Shown here piece by piece: positions 1 through 12,205 of a DNA stretch of 64,000 nucleotides. Each line of letters opens with the position of its first letter. Positions within the stretch are counted from its first letter, which is position 1. The notes beneath the pieces were generated by a model. That model saw only the letters and a program-made list of their open reading frames with translations. It was not told the origin of the DNA and made no database searches. Source of the stretch: Adiantum capillus-veneris (Eukaryota; Streptophyta; Polypodiopsida; Polypodiales; Pteridaceae). Location: contig CM043942.1 in assembly GCA_014529385.2 (NCBI GenBank), positions 23,240,491-23,304,490 on the forward strand, written 5' to 3'. A program made the position numbers and the translations under genes.

Positions 1-645
1 TTTTGTTCAACAACATAATAGGATTAGTACACGTAAGATAGGGGGACTTTTGGGAATACTCAAAAACCCATATGTAGGGGTTTATGTAAGTTATATGATC
101 TCTATAGATAGGTTAGGTCAGTATGTATGGTTCCATATATTTAAGGGAGTTTTGGCTATAGGGTTGCTCGTAGGTGACATCCCTCATAGGTAATAGTGAA
201 TCCCCTAGGACACCTATTGGGTATACTCTCTTGAAGAATTCAATGCTATGCTACGCCAACCATTTAGGAGGCCTAGGAGATAAAACCATTTGTAAATACA
301 TCATGATAATCTAACAATACTTGATTAAGTCTATTGCTTTGAGAAAAAAAGCCAAATTTTCCATTATCATCCGTGGAAAGATGGGATGACAGAAAGCTAG
401 TACTTATGATGAATGATGTAGAAATTGGGTATTTCATAAGAATGGGAGAAATATCCTACAATGGACCTCTCTCTTTGTTATCTATTATAAGTTTGATTAG
501 CATGAGTATGTTAAGGTAGTTGTCCATCTATTTGTAGTTTGTACATGTATTGGCAAAAAACAAACCATACATAAGGATTGTTAGGTTTGCAACGACTGTG
601 GTGGGTGAAGATGTAGGAGAGCCATGGGGTAGGGAGAGCGAGTGT

Positions 646-650
<5 letters not shown>
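1..650. other. Non-coding, no recognisable feature
   Basis: AT-rich DNA without an ORF that resembles a protein. I see no terminal repeats or RNA gene. The only notable feature is the approach to the GA microsatellite at its right end. Confidence 0.5.

Positions 651-715
<65 letters not shown>
651..715. repeat. (GA)n microsatellite
   Basis: About 32 uninterrupted GA units. Open frames read from it are Ser-Leu repeats and are not genes. Confidence 0.97.
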
Positions 716-717
<2 letters not shown>

Positions 718-751
718 AGACATTAGAGAAACAAAAACGAGACACTCTTTA

Positions 752-909
752 TTTTGATTATTGAAGCTTCTACATATATATAGAAATTGGAGAATTAGGT
801 CAAGCATCCCTTTTACCATGCATGTAATGCTATACTTTGATTATTGAAGCTTCTATATATATGTATAAATTGGAGAATTAGGTCAATCGTCCCTTTTACA
901 ATGCATGTA
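752..909. repeat. Two-copy tandem duplication, about 82 bp period
   Basis: The block starting TTTGATTATTGAAGCTTCTA recurs 82 bp later. Both copies run through TTGGAGAATTAGGTCAA and end at ATGCATGTA, with a few substitutions, so this is an old local duplication. Confidence 0.85.
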
Positions 910-1078
910 CCAGACTAAAGGGTGGTGTGTATTAGTTTTTGAGTGGGTTGCTTCCCACGGGTTGGACCAAATAGGGCTTGAACGCAACAATTTTCCCTCA
1001 AGCCCAAACCACAAACAATGGTCTAAGGATAGACCACAGAAGAGTCCAACAAAACCACCTAAAACAATGAGAAGAAGG

Positions 1079-1102
1079 CCCCCCCCCCCCCCCCCCCCCC
1101 CC
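1079..1102. repeat. Poly-C tract of 24 bases
   Basis: A homopolymer of C. It gives a poly-Pro run in one chance frame. Its length may be affected by sequencing error. Confidence 0.9.
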
Positions 1103-2479
1103 GTGACAAAAACATCGGTGTGTGTGTACTTCCCTTGGTCAACAAGCAGAGTGGGGACAAGAAGAACTCAACCAAACAGAAAAATGGGAGGTCTTTCAAT
1201 GTTTTCTATGGCAATGTCTATACCCGTGCAATTCTGACACAAGAATAGCTAACAATAGACAAAACTAAACCAAAACTATGTGTGGAACATGTAAAAAACA
1301 AATTTTGGAAAGATTGCATGTATTGAAAACCACGTCCTTGGGGAAACTATTTGCAAAAACCAACAATCAAGGCTTTCTATTTCCATTGTGATAACCTTTA
1401 AACTCGAGATTTGTTATGCCCATTGACTCCATCAATTCACTCTTGGAGACATCGTTATAACTTTGGCAATGTTTCTTCTTAGATGTGGAGTGATCTTCAT
1501 GCATAAGGTTACCTTTTTCTAGAGCAATGTGTACCATCAGATTGAAAACCTTTAAGAGCTCCACACACACTCTCAAAAAAAGAGGTCACTTTCTACTTGC
1601 TTCACAGGAGCAAGAAAACTAGAAGTTTCAATAGTTGATATATTAAGCACATCGTCCATCATAAGTGAGTATTACTAGCTAAACCATTAGTATGTACAAG
1701 GAAACATGTGAGAGACTCTCTCAACCTACGCCCATTGGCTCGCTCAGTCAATCTACATGCAACCATATTGGCTCTAGTGATAGGCGAGCATGCATATCTA
1801 CACTAGAGCTTGCATGCAAATATTGCAACTCTCTATGGTCTGCAAGTTCCACGATGCATCATGCTAGTGTCACTCACCATACGACTGACAATCCCTGCTA
1901 CAACTTCTCCCACTGCAGCTGCTAGGTCAGGCCTCAACACTAGTAGGCCGTACATGAGACGAGCGAATGCTAACAAGTTCTGTGCAAACCTAGTTGTCCT
2001 ATCCTCCTCTGTGCTATCTGCATGCATTGCATCATTGGGACTACTCATCGTGTATTGGATGCGTCATCGCCATGGCTACGTCCCTCTCACTCATAGGTGG
2101 AACCATGCGTTCTAGCATCAACTCATTAGCCTCTAGCATGAGCATATCAAAGAACTCCATGTCCATCATCTTTGCCTGTGTCTCTAGGGAGTAGACCTGC
2201 TCTACCTCTACTTGCAAAGACTCTAACAACACTTGTTGTGTCCCACTAGAGCAATGTCGCTCTACCTCTGAGTCTACCGAGTCTACTAGCATGTCTTGCA
2301 TAATTAAATGCTATGTCTCGTGAGCATGGTAGAGCTCACCTGCAAAGGAGACACGTCTCATCTCTCGCTCAGCACATGGAAACAAAAAAAACAAGACTAT
2401 GCCGTCTCGTACCTCAAATACATGCATAGAATATAGCAAGCCACTACGGGCTCCTTTGGCAATTATTAACAATCCGCAA
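1103..2479. other. Mostly non-coding; unrecognised minus-strand open stretches
   Basis: Two overlapping minus-strand open stretches (1833-2048 and 2041-2301, different frames) lie downstream of the copia protease remnant and could be its further decayed continuation. I recognise no integrase or RT motif in them. The rest shows nothing I can support. Confidence 0.35.
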
Positions 2480-2965
2480 TGCATCTCGAAGGATTTCTCT
2501 CTAAGTCATGTTTGACACCCACAATCTACTAACCATCTTACTGAGATCAAGCTCTATCCCAACTGAGGAACATAATGCACATCTCATAGCGTATATGATG
2601 CACCATTGGGTAATGACAAGCAAACATCTCATGCACCTACAATGTCAAACGCCGAACCATTGGCCAAGTGTACACAACCAAAGCTCGCACTAGAGAATGT
2701 GTTGAACCTCTCACGATGTGCTGTGATGTGGAAAACTACATCCTCATCTAGTAACCAACGAGGAGAAGTATCACCTCTAGAAGACATGTAAGAGGAGGAA
2801 TGCTAAAGATAACGTGACATCACCGTCACTGGCATATGAAGCCACCACTCTAGCATGTGTCAAAATCTCATTTTCATCATGCATACATCTCTGTTGTTGC
2901 CTCATACGTCTGAAATAATGGTGCCTAATGTGTCCTATGTGACCACAATGCCAACAATGCAAGTA
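2480..2965 (-). pseudogene. Ty1/copia gag zinc knuckle and protease remnant
   Basis: Read on the minus strand, this begins with a degenerate Gag zinc knuckle (CWHCGHIGHIRHHY; the last Cys is replaced by Tyr), followed by a basic stretch. About 170 bases further on is a copia-type aspartic protease: WLLD, then FHIT-HRERF, FGCVHLANGSAFDIVG, CLSLPNGASYTL and VPQLG. The catalytic D-S/T-G-A box has become D-E-D-V, and several stops and frameshifts interrupt the reading. The order knuckle then protease matches Ty1/copia elements. The integrase and RT expected at lower coordinates are not recognisable. It is a dead fragment, in the opposite orientation to the copia copy at 6.7-8.9 kb. Confidence 0.75.
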
Positions 2966-5078
2966 TCAGCAACTACGAGACCTCTGTCTCTCACGAGTCA
3001 TGTTTGTAGACTCTAAACTGTCACACATGTCTACTATATGGATGCCAAGAAACTATGGCAAGAAATCGTGGGAAGAATTTGACAGAGTCTCCCATATAGC
3101 CTGAGTAAAACCTCAACAATAATCTCAATCATAAACCATGCCAAATTGGCAACAAAGTGGGAGAACAGTCAACCAGTACACAATCATGAAATCCATGGTC
3201 AATCGCATCAAAATTGATGCTTGTATATGCATAAAATAGATCCACAATCTGCTATCTGCATGCATGCAATCTCAAACAAACAACTCAACTGAGCATAAAG
3301 CACATAACCATATACACAAGTAATTAGCAAACATGCTCAAAACACATCCCAAAAGAAAATTGTCTGCAAAGATATGCAAAAATTTATAAAGCCTATGACT
3401 GACTTTAATCTATAACTACACAAGCATATGCAATCCTCACTCATGCGAGAGTGGATGCAAGAACATTAAATTGTGTCTAAGCTGACAAGACCTATCAAAG
3501 TGGGAGTTATACTCGACCACTAAACCATCAGTGAGTAAATTGGTAGATGCACATAAACATGGTGAGAATCTATCAAATGCTACTCAACTCTACCACAACT
3601 CTCAAGAAGATACAGAACAGAGATGGATCTCAAAAAATCTTCCTCCTGGACAAGGATTCTACACAGGTTATACAAAGATTTGTCTTTCAATCAACCATAA
3701 GCCAACTACAACTACATTAGACTTGCATGAAGATCTCAAGAGCTCAACAAGACCTAGAGCTAAGCAAAGTTAACAAAGGAGTTACAAAGGTCATCAAGAG
3801 ATTTGGATTCCTAAGTTTTTCAATGCTCCGAGTCAAAAGCCAAATGCCAACAACCAAGAGAGGCCTACAACAACCTCAAAGAATCCTTACAAGACGCCTA
3901 AATGGACAACCAAATAGACAATGGAGTCTTTACTGTCAAAGAAGGACAACTCAACCAACAAAGCTGCAGATTCCAAGAAAAGACAAGTATGGCAAAAGAA
4001 ACCTTCAATGCCAACTTGGTCCTTCAATAATCCTCTTTTTGAGGATTCAAGCTTACTTTTACCTAAAGAAATATTTATAGTAAGCTCAAGAATGAAAAAT
4101 GTCAAGTCGCCAAGGTGTAAAAAACACTCTTTGGCACAGTCAGAGTCGGGCTACTGAGCCAAAAAATGACCAAAGTATTAGTCCCAAAGTATTAGTCCCA
4201 AAGCTTCAAGTCATATTAAACTCTGTGCTAAGAGTCTTAAATATTAGGCTTACGCTCAAGCTGGAAGAGTTGAGCATATCTAAGTCGTGTTGCTCATGTT
4301 GATTGAGATGAGAATAAGAGTCAGTTTATTAACTTGATCATGGTGGAGTGACGTAGAGTCCAACACTCACACACAATGCACATTAAGATGAGAGCACATA
4401 TCCTCGACAATGAAAACCCTTCCTAAAGAGGTGTGAGATTGTAAAGCCACATCATATGCTTTTATAGCTACACCCTCCTTTTGAAGAATCCCTCAAAAAT
4501 CTTTCTTGCACATCACATTATTGACCATGCATTTCTGTGTTTGCATATAAGATGTCCACCATTGGACATATGCATTAGACACTCTTTTTTGTTTCCACCT
4601 ATGCACCTTGAGTGGACTACAATAGGCAAACACATGTTTCATCATGCCACCCACATATTTGCTACCCCTTTAATTATATATCTCTTAGTAAATAATCCCT
4701 TCAATACTTTATTAATATTTCCCATGCTAATAAGTACTTCAATAATGAGCGAATCCCAAAGACACTTTTTTCCAACTGGGTTTTTCCCCTTTGGTCATCC
4801 AGGTATTAGACCTTAATTTAGATACTCATCATTCTACTTCCCTTATACATACTCTTAATAAATAAACAATAGCCTCACCATTATGCTGCTACAATGGACA
4901 AATGCAACATCATCTCTTAGAGACAAACTCAAACCAGAGAAGATGCTATGACGTCGGAATGAACCTCATTAACAAATTCAACAACAAATGAAGACAATCA
5001 GTCCATCAACAACCAATCAAAAACCTTCCATAGCCCCCACAAACACTTTCAATAGTGCGCGAGGACGTGCACTAAAAT
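2966..5078. other. Non-coding or decayed element interior
   Basis: Short open frames of 70-117 codons occur at 3531-4157 on the plus strand but overlap in several frames and show no family motif. A small direct repeat (AAAGTATTAGTCCC, twice) lies at 4173-4200. The stretch may be the interior of the element that owns the LTR at 5092, since a polypurine tract sits at its right end. Confidence 0.4.
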
Positions 5079-5091
5079 CGAAAGGGGGGAA
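5079..5091 (+). other. Polypurine tract preceding an LTR
   Basis: CGAAAGGGGGGAA lies directly before TGTTAACTG. This is the usual plus-strand priming site next to a 3' LTR, and it places the element interior to the left. Confidence 0.7.
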
Positions 5092-5595
5092 TGTTAACTG
5101 AGGTGATGTCAGTTAACAAGAGTTGCTAAAGACCAAAGCCTTATGAATGCACATCAAACATGAATATGAAGAAGCAGTGAAGATTGGAGTTACACATTTT
5201 TCACATTTTCCCAAAATGGCCATGTATTGTAATTTCTTGATTTATTTAGCCATTGTGATAATTGTAACATGTTACGGGCTCAATGAGATCTCCAAGATGT
5301 AAAGAATAGGCCAATTAGTGTGTCTAGGTTGCAAATACAGTAAGTTGTGGAGCCTCAAAGGTCTTGGGCGTCCGAAAATTACACATTTAAAACCTTGGCT
5401 AAGGTATAAAAGGCACTTTTTGTAACTTTGGGCCTAAGTTTTGAATAATGAAAGTGAGCATACGTTGTAGTACAGTCCGGCGAGCTCTCTCTTATTTCAA
5501 TATTTTGTGTCTCCCTCATGTGGTGCTGCATTGCAAATCCGAGCATACGAATGCGCTTGCAGGTGAAAGCTCTCTCTTTCTATGTAAGTTTCTCA
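5092..5595 (+). repeat. LTR (3' or solo) of a decayed retrotransposon
   Basis: It starts TGTTAACTG directly after a polypurine tract and has a TATA box (GTATAAAAGG, 5404-5413) about 310 bp into the LTR, as expected for a U3 promoter. The first 25 bases contain an inverted repeat, GTTAACTG...CAGTTAAC. The right end is uncertain; I place it at a CA near 5595. No partner LTR was seen, so it may be a truncated 3' end. Confidence 0.6.
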
Positions 5596-5756
5596 CGATG
5601 AAGTTGTGGATTTAGTCATGCCCGTCTACGAGCTATTTTCATTCCCTATGCACAATACATGCAACTAAACTGGTTTTTGACCATAGGAATAGATAGAGCA
5701 CATCCTAAGGAAGCTACAAAGTGTTTGAAAGGACAAAACCGACTGACCTAAAATAG

Positions 5757-6075
5757 GTTGTTTATCTTATGCACAATTTTTTTTGAGTGTCAAAAATGAC
5801 ATTTGAGTACATGAGAGTGTCGAGGATACTCTGCACATTCTAGGTAGTAAGTTTTTTTGCATTTGGGGCACTGTAGCTACATGAAATCAACATTTAGGCT
5901 TGCGGTAAACATGCTGTTCATCTTATGCAGAATTTTGACAGAGTGTTAGAGATGACTTTTGAGCACATAGGGATGTTGAGGACACTCTGCACATGCTAGG
6001 CATTAAGTTTCATTACATTCAGAGCACCATAGCTATACAAATTCATTGGATCAAGCTTGCGATAAGCAAAGTGGC
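5757..6075. repeat. Two-copy tandem duplication, about 170 bp period
   Basis: Both copies share the order TTATCTTATGCA/TTCATCTTATGCA, GACATTTGAGTAC/GACTTTTGAGCAC, ACTCTGCACAT, TAAGTTT and AGCTTGCG with many substitutions. No coding signal. Confidence 0.75.
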
Positions 6076-6660
6076 CTTTGGTGTGTGACACACACCTGAG
6101 ACCGATCTAGGTGAGAGCACACTAGACTTAGATTTTTCAAGAGATTGGCCATCTCTTGTAGCCTCCGTGCACTAGTCGGGTCAGCTACGTCCCATGGATT
6201 GACATTTTATGTTTGTGGTTCTCTCTTTGCTAGCATCAATATGGTGAGGCTTGGCAGCCGGCCGACAATAGACCCTTGGAGTACATTATTGGATTTACAA
6301 CTTGGAGGGCATTCTTGAATTTGGAAATTGGGTGCTAGCTTGCCAAGCGCACATGAATTATTTATGATCACAAATGGATTTTTACTTATAAGAGTGTAGA
6401 GCACAATGGAATAAGAGCGTGTCACATGAGCCTAATCCTTAATTATCCATAGTGAATATTGCATCTACAATGATTCTACACACTACTATGCATTGGCATT
6501 GGTTATGCATCTACAATGATTCTACACACTTCCATGCATTGATTGGTCATGCATGCTTCATTTGTCGCGCCTTACCGGTACGTGGAAGTGAATTGAGACG
6601 AAGTGAGAAGCAAAGTGGGTTGTAAGTTGGACCCTACCATGTTCGTGAGATCTAGCTAGT
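6076..6660. other. Non-coding with a small direct repeat
   Basis: TCTACAATGATTCTACACAC occurs twice (6470 and 6509 region), each followed by a TGCATTG-type sequence. No gene seen. Confidence 0.5.
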
Positions 6661-6946
6661 GGACCACATTGCTGCATCAACAAACCAAAAGTAGAAATGG
6701 GCAGACATGGAAATTTGATATGCTAAAAAAATTGAGCTTTTCCTGCAAGGTGGCCCATGGAAGGAGGTTAAAGTGCTTACTATTGAAAATGGCAGTTCTT
6801 TCACACTTTTTGATGCGCTTTATGTACCTGGGATCAAGAAGAATCTTGTGTCTGTATTTGCACTTGCTAGACTTGGTCTTGTAGTCAAATTTGTGGATGA
6901 CAGATGTACAGTACACGATCTCAATTTCGGTGATGAAATTGTTAGT

Positions 6947-7013
6947 GGATGATACAACCTGTAACCTTTGCTTTCAGCACTATAACCAACTAAAATACAT
7001 TTTATGCCGTAGG
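6947..7013 (-). repeat. Inverted 65-bp copy of the element's own integrase region
   Basis: The minus strand here encodes IKCILVGYSAESKGYRLYHP. It closely matches plus-strand sequence at about 7850-7913 of the same copia remnant, which encodes KCIFVGYSAERKGYRLYHP. A short inverted segment therefore sits in the protease/integrase linker. Confidence 0.85.
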
Positions 7014-7142
7014 CAAAATTTTGCAAATGTAGTTGTGGATTCAAAGGCTATTTCAGATGCAAAACTTTGGCATGCACGTTTTGTTCATCTGAACTTTTCC
7101 AGTTTGTTGCATTTGTAGAAATCTGAAATGGCTGCTTCTTTG

Positions 7143-7240
7143 TGAAGGCGTTTGTGAAGGCTGCTAAATTTTGGGTAAGATACAACGTTTGAACACGTTT
7201 GTGAAGGCTGCTAAATTTTGGGTAAGATACAGCGTTTGAA
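7143..7240. repeat. 50-bp tandem duplication inside the copia remnant
   Basis: GTTTGTGAAGGCTGCTAAAT followed by TTTGGGTAAGATACA is present twice in direct succession, disrupting the integrase zinc-binding region. Confidence 0.85.
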
Positions 7241-8938
7241 GTTTCCAAAGGATGGTTCAGTTAGAGCCACATGCAGGTTGTAGCTTGTGCATAATGATGT
7301 TTGTGGGCCCATGCAAACTCCGTCCTTTGGCAATTACCTTTACTTCTTGACTCTCATTCATGATTACTCCAAGCATGCATGGGTATTTTCGCTTAAAGCA
7401 AAGTTCGAAGTATTTATGTGATTCAAACAATTTTTGGCTATGGCTAAAAATGTCTCGAAATGTACTATGGGCACCCTCCTTTCCGATCGAGGGCGGCAGT
7501 ATATGTCTCATGAATTTAATGCATTTTTGGTTAGTTGTGGGATAAACCACCAATGTATAGTGCCTTATACGCCTCAACAAAATGGTGTTGTTGAGAGAGA
7601 AAAACAGGTCACTTACAAAAATGGCACGATGTATGGTCAAAAGTCAAGCTTTGCCGCATTCTTTTTGGCTTGAGGCCATCATGTGTGCCACTTATGTACT
7701 AAACAGGTTTCCTACAAAATCATTGCAATCTATTACTCCATATGAAGCATGGCATGATAGAAAGCCTTCTATTGAGCACATGCATGTTTTTGGATGTTTG
7801 GCATATGCTTTGGTGCCACAAACACAGCACAAAAAATTGGATGATAAGGCTGTCAAATGTATTTTTGTTGGTTATAGTGCTGAAAGAAAAGGTTATAGGT
7901 TGTATCATCCACAAACAACGTGTATTCTGGTTTCACGGGATGTTGTGTTTGTGGAAGATTTTGTTCAGCCCTTGATGTCATTACTAGAGACAGTAATGTA
8001 AGCTCACAGGTCATTTATTACAGTTTGTTGCCCCTTTTCAATGGTGGAAGGTCAAACGTAAATTCCAATGAAGCAAATGTACAGCCTATGGGGTTTCTAA
8101 AAATGTTACAGATCAGCCTATTACTGATGTAGATGTACATGATGTGCTTGATGTGGAAAGGGCTGAAAATGAGCATGATAGAGGTATACCAAAATGGCTA
8201 GTGCATGCATTGTGTTACAATAAATTGGATGCACCTTTGTCTAGTCGTACTCGTACAGGCTCTCACCATGCATCTTATGCATCAGATTGTTATGCTCTAG
8301 CTTTGTCTAGCTTACATGATGTTGAGGAACCTTTGTCTTTTGATGAAGCACAAAATTTAAAAAATTGGATGGCTGCCATGCAGTCAGTCGTACTTTATGT
8401 GATTTGCCTCCTGACAAAAAGGCCTTTGGTACGAAGTGGGTATACCAATTGAAACACAAGCGGGATGGTGAGGTTGATTGCTATAAGGCTTGACTTGTTG
8501 CAAAGGGTTATGCACAGCAAAAAGGCATAGATTATGAAGAGACTTTTGCTCCCACTTGTCGTATGACTACTGTGCATTTTCTATGTGCATTGGCAGCTCA
8601 TTTTGGTTGGGATGTACATCAATCAGACATTGTTACTGCTTTCTTGAATGGTGACATATTTGAGGAAGTTTATGTAACGTAGCCTCGCGGTTTTGTCATA
8701 AAAGGACAAGAGGACAAAGTGTGCAGATATAAGAAGGCTTTGTATGGGTTGAAGCAATCTCCTCGTGCTTGGTATGAGAAAGCTGACACTCATTTGGTTA
8801 AACGAGGCTTTCGTAATAGTCCAACAGAAAGCACATTGTATGTAAAGCGTGAGGGTGATGTACTTCTCATTGTGGTTCTTTATGTCGATGATTTGCTGAT
8901 CGCTGGACCAAATGAGAGACATATTGCTGAATTTAATG

Positions 8939-10250
8939 TCCATACACAGAGCCGACAGTGCGAGATGTACGACTTTGATGATTCCACCCTACTCCATACC
9001 ATAGCAGTGGAGAATGTGGGACTAGGGAGGACATCAAAGGACAGAGGGAGTGACTCTACCAGATACGGATCACACTTACTGGCACTAGGATCAGCGCACC
9101 ACCTCCTGATCTACAACGGGATGTCCCGTTGGCCGATGTCAGGTGGATACACTTGCTTCCAGAAGGGAGGCAAGACAGGACAGGGAGGCAGGAAAGGCCA
9201 GAGCATAGTGGACTACATCTTAGGCTCCATAGGGGCCATGGATATTGTACGATCCTTTACCATACCACCACGGCCCATTGGCGCGGATCATACATATCTG
9301 AGCCTCTCTCTCAAGACCAGTTTACTGACACCACCTCCCCAGTCCCCCACACAGCATACCACTATACACTTCAGTGAGGAGCTTTCTCAGATTTACAGAT
9401 ACCATGTGTATGCAGGGATCAGCTAGCGAGACCCTGACACCCCACTCTCCACACTCACCACTGAGCTCACCTCCATACTCCACTCAGTAGCGCTCGAGAG
9501 CTTTCCCTCGACTAGGCACTCCAGTGACACATCATGATCTGGGACGATGCCCCAGAATAGATGGTATGATGATGAATGCAGACAATTATATCAGAGGCTT
9601 AGGACACAACATATTATTGGGCAGATATCTGAGAGACAGATGCACTGACAGATGGGTACTCTTACTAGACATAAGAGGAGAGCCTTTTAGGAGACACAAT
9701 GGTGGGATGTGTACCATACACTTCAGAGTCGAGAGGCAGCGATCTCTTGGAGAGATATGAGACAGCGGACCCCACCCACGCCTATAGAGGACCCAACGGT
9801 TTGGCATGCATATGCAGAGACACTCTATGATGTGCCGGATCAGCCCCCCCTTCCACACCCGGTGGCTCCCCACTGTCTTTGCCATAGATATGGTGAGATG
9901 AGGCATTCAGAGTCTATAGCACCGCCGAGCCGCGGACCACACCGAGCTTCAGGGTGAGCATTTTATATATGCTACACACACTTTGGATCCATTGATTGCA
10001 CACCCGTTCAATAGGGCATTGCCAGAGGGATTTCCAGAGAGCTGGACTATGCATACTATTGTGCCTTTACATAAGGTTGGAGACCGCATGGATCCAACCA
10101 ACTGTAGGACTATCATGATTGGTCATATGATGGCCAAGATTTATGGAGCAGTTTTAGAGTCAGAGTTGAGAAGATATGCAAAGACCGAGGGGCTACGCGC
10201 CTCTGGCCAGGCAGGCTACAGATGCACATTCTCTACTGTGGACCATATCT
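8939..10250 (+). pseudogene. LINE, 5' part: endonuclease and start of RT
   Basis: From 8939 the translation is an apurinic-type endonuclease C-terminal part: LLALGSAHHLLIYNG, then SIVDYILGS and the IGADHTYLSLSL box that matches the SDH motif of LINE endonucleases. After broken linker frames, RT block 1-2 follows at 9983-10250 (LPEGFPESWTMHTIVPLHK, DPTNCRTIMI, GQAGYRCTFSTVDHI). The reading is cut at the chromovirus TSD and resumes in phase at 19169 (HI, then FTLRCLIEQSW). No ORF1 or 5' UTR is present, so this is a 5'-truncated insertion into the copia remnant. By chance the upstream copia RT frame stays open across the junction to 9426, giving a meaningless 235-codon chimera. Confidence 0.85.
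10246..10250. repeat. Left target-site duplication (TATCT) of the chromovirus
   Basis: TATCT immediately before the TG of the left LTR. The same five bases follow the right LTR at 19169-19173. Confidence 0.95.
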
Positions 10251-11848
10251 TGTAACATTTAATGGCCTAAAATCTTATGTGTAGCGGAAATTAGCATGAA
10301 CATAGTGGGCATTTCATTAGAATAGATTCCTAATGAGAATTATAAGAGTGCTTGGGTGGAGAGAGCAACAAAAAGCATAACACCTAGTTAGATAGCATCG
10401 ACAATACTTTCAAAAGAGAGAGCAATTAAGCTATTGACAACAGTTGAGGACCGGATTTGCATGGAGCCGGTCCCCCCTCCAAAAGGCTTTGTATTATGGT
10501 TTCTCCCATCAAGAGAGACATTGTACAATACAATTCTTTGTGTTCCTTCAAGACTAGCTAGTGCAATGAAGATGGAAACTTCATACACCAAGCAAAACAC
10601 TTAATCAAACACAACTTGAATTATCCCCGTTCTCAGACCCAAGACCTCACACACCTTCGAAGATGGTGAGAGCTAGCAGGGTATGAGAGTAGATTGAGAG
10701 GAAAAAGGAGTATCTTACGAGAAAGATGTACATCTCCTCACATAATCACTCATATTAGCATAGCTTAGCTTAGTAATTAGCTTCGTAGAGAAGATGAGCA
10801 TGCATTGAAGCTTGGCTCTTGGTTGGATTTGCATCCACATGCCAAGAGAGTGTTGATGTAGGCTTCTATCTCACAAGCTTGGAGTAGGTGATGAGCTCTC
10901 CATTAAAGCTTGGGAGGAGATAGAGTATTCTTCCTTCACACATGGTCAAGTGTGAGTGTGTGTGTGTCAATGCCAAGCAAAAATCAGCCCTCTCTCTCTC
11001 TCTCTCTTGGGCGAGCCCTAGCTGCTAATTAGGTTTGGCTTTTGCCTCATTGGACCTCCCCAGGTCAAGCCAATAGGAATTAAGCAGCATAAGTGATAGC
11101 CTTCTGACATGTGTCCCCCTTTCCCCTTTTGTGAGAGCTTTAGGTAATTAAATAATTAAACAAAAACTCTCATTGGACCCCTTTGTCTCCTGGCCAATAG
11201 GAATCAGGCAAGCCATGAGGCTTCTGAATGCTCATTGGACCCTTTGGGAGACTGCCCAATAGTCTTCTAGGAGACTTATTTCTCATTGGTTTCTTTTATT
11301 AAATGTTTTTAAATTAATTAAACTAGATTTACCCTAGCTTAATTCTCATTGGTCCACTTCAAGGGTCTTCCAATAGGAATTGGGCACACCTTGTGGGCAT
11401 CTGGCCTAGGGAGCTGACATGTGTCCCTCATTCCCTTTGTGTAAAGGGAGCCTGTGTGTGTGTGTGTGGCTTTCTCTCTCATCCCCTACCTTTGGGGCTC
11501 GCCCCCTTACATGTAGGGATGTGAAAAGACTTTTAGGGCACACACTAAGCATCCAATTTTCCCTAGGGTTGACCTTTGGACACAACCTTTGAATTTTGGA
11601 ACCTTAGCATTTTGGAAGTCTTAATGGGCTGAACCTTAGGGTCTTTTTGGCCCATTGTTTCACATGGCTCTTTTGCAGATGGCCCCCCCCTTTGGATCCC
11701 TATTTTCCCTCCTTTGGATCCCTACTGTGGCCGATCTGCTAGCTTAACCAATATTCTAGCTTTTTCTCCCTTGGCACTTCCCCACATTAAATGATCAGTT
11801 TAATATGAGAAAATCATTTAGGAGAATTAGATATTGATTATTATGACA
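10251..11848 (-). repeat. 3' LTR of the chromovirus (element on minus strand)
   Basis: It starts TGTAACATTTAATGG and ends TTATTATGACA. It is 1598 bp and nearly identical to the LTR at 17573. I found three substitutions (10343, 10784, 11035) plus a 2-bp change in a CT repeat. It contains four closely spaced CATTGG/CCAATAG inverted pairs between about 11045 and 11385. Confidence 0.97.
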
Positions 11849-12205
11849 TTACCTCTCTCTTGAAATCATAGTCGTCCTCGACTATGGTGTAGAGAAGATA
11901 AAGCATATGCATGATTCCTTTTCTTTAGCGGGTAGAGGATCCCTATGTTACCCTACGACATCATTCCATAATGGATGACTAGTCCATTTGGCGCTTGAGA
12001 GCCTGAGGCTGCCGCAAGCATGTCTGCACATTAGTCCTATCAGTCTTCCATAGTAGAGTGACAAGCTCTACTTGGTGTTCGGGAGACGTCGTCTCCGCAA
12101 ACTTGATCTAAGCATGCATACTACTTCATTTTTGTGCACAAATAAAGAAAAAGAGAGTCTTATAAGACAAAAATTTTGTTCATTTTTAACATTTTGTACA
12201 TTTGC
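11849..12205 (-). other. Chromovirus 3' untranslated interior with polypurine tract
   Basis: Between the Gag-Pol stop and the 3' LTR. On the minus strand the last bases before the LTR are purine-rich (AAGAGAGAGGTAA, 11849-11861) and probably serve as the plus-strand primer. No ORF. Confidence 0.75.

Larger units (their letters stand above)
6669..8938 (+). pseudogene. Ty1/copia pol remnant: protease end, integrase, RT
   Basis: Conceptual translation across several frames gives copia domains in the right order. Near 6770-6900 is the C-terminal protease/linker motif (ALYVPGIKKNLVSV). Near 7060 is the pre-integrase LWHAR box. At 7290-7640 is the integrase core (HDYSKHAWVF, SDRGRQYMSHEF, PYTPQQNGVVER). 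At 7680-7980 the C-terminal part has VFGCLAYALVP and FVGYSAERKGYRLYHP. At 8370-8938 the RT has [61 protein letters not shown] and the YVDD catalytic box. Frameshifts, in-frame stops (near 8492 and 8681) and a small inverted patch show it is dead. It stops abruptly inside RT where LINE sequence begins. RNase H is missing. Confidence 0.9.

Noticed and set aside
905-1237. 110-codon plus-strand ORF with poly-Pro
   Set aside because: It runs through the poly-C tract, has no motif and overlaps a duplicated non-coding block.
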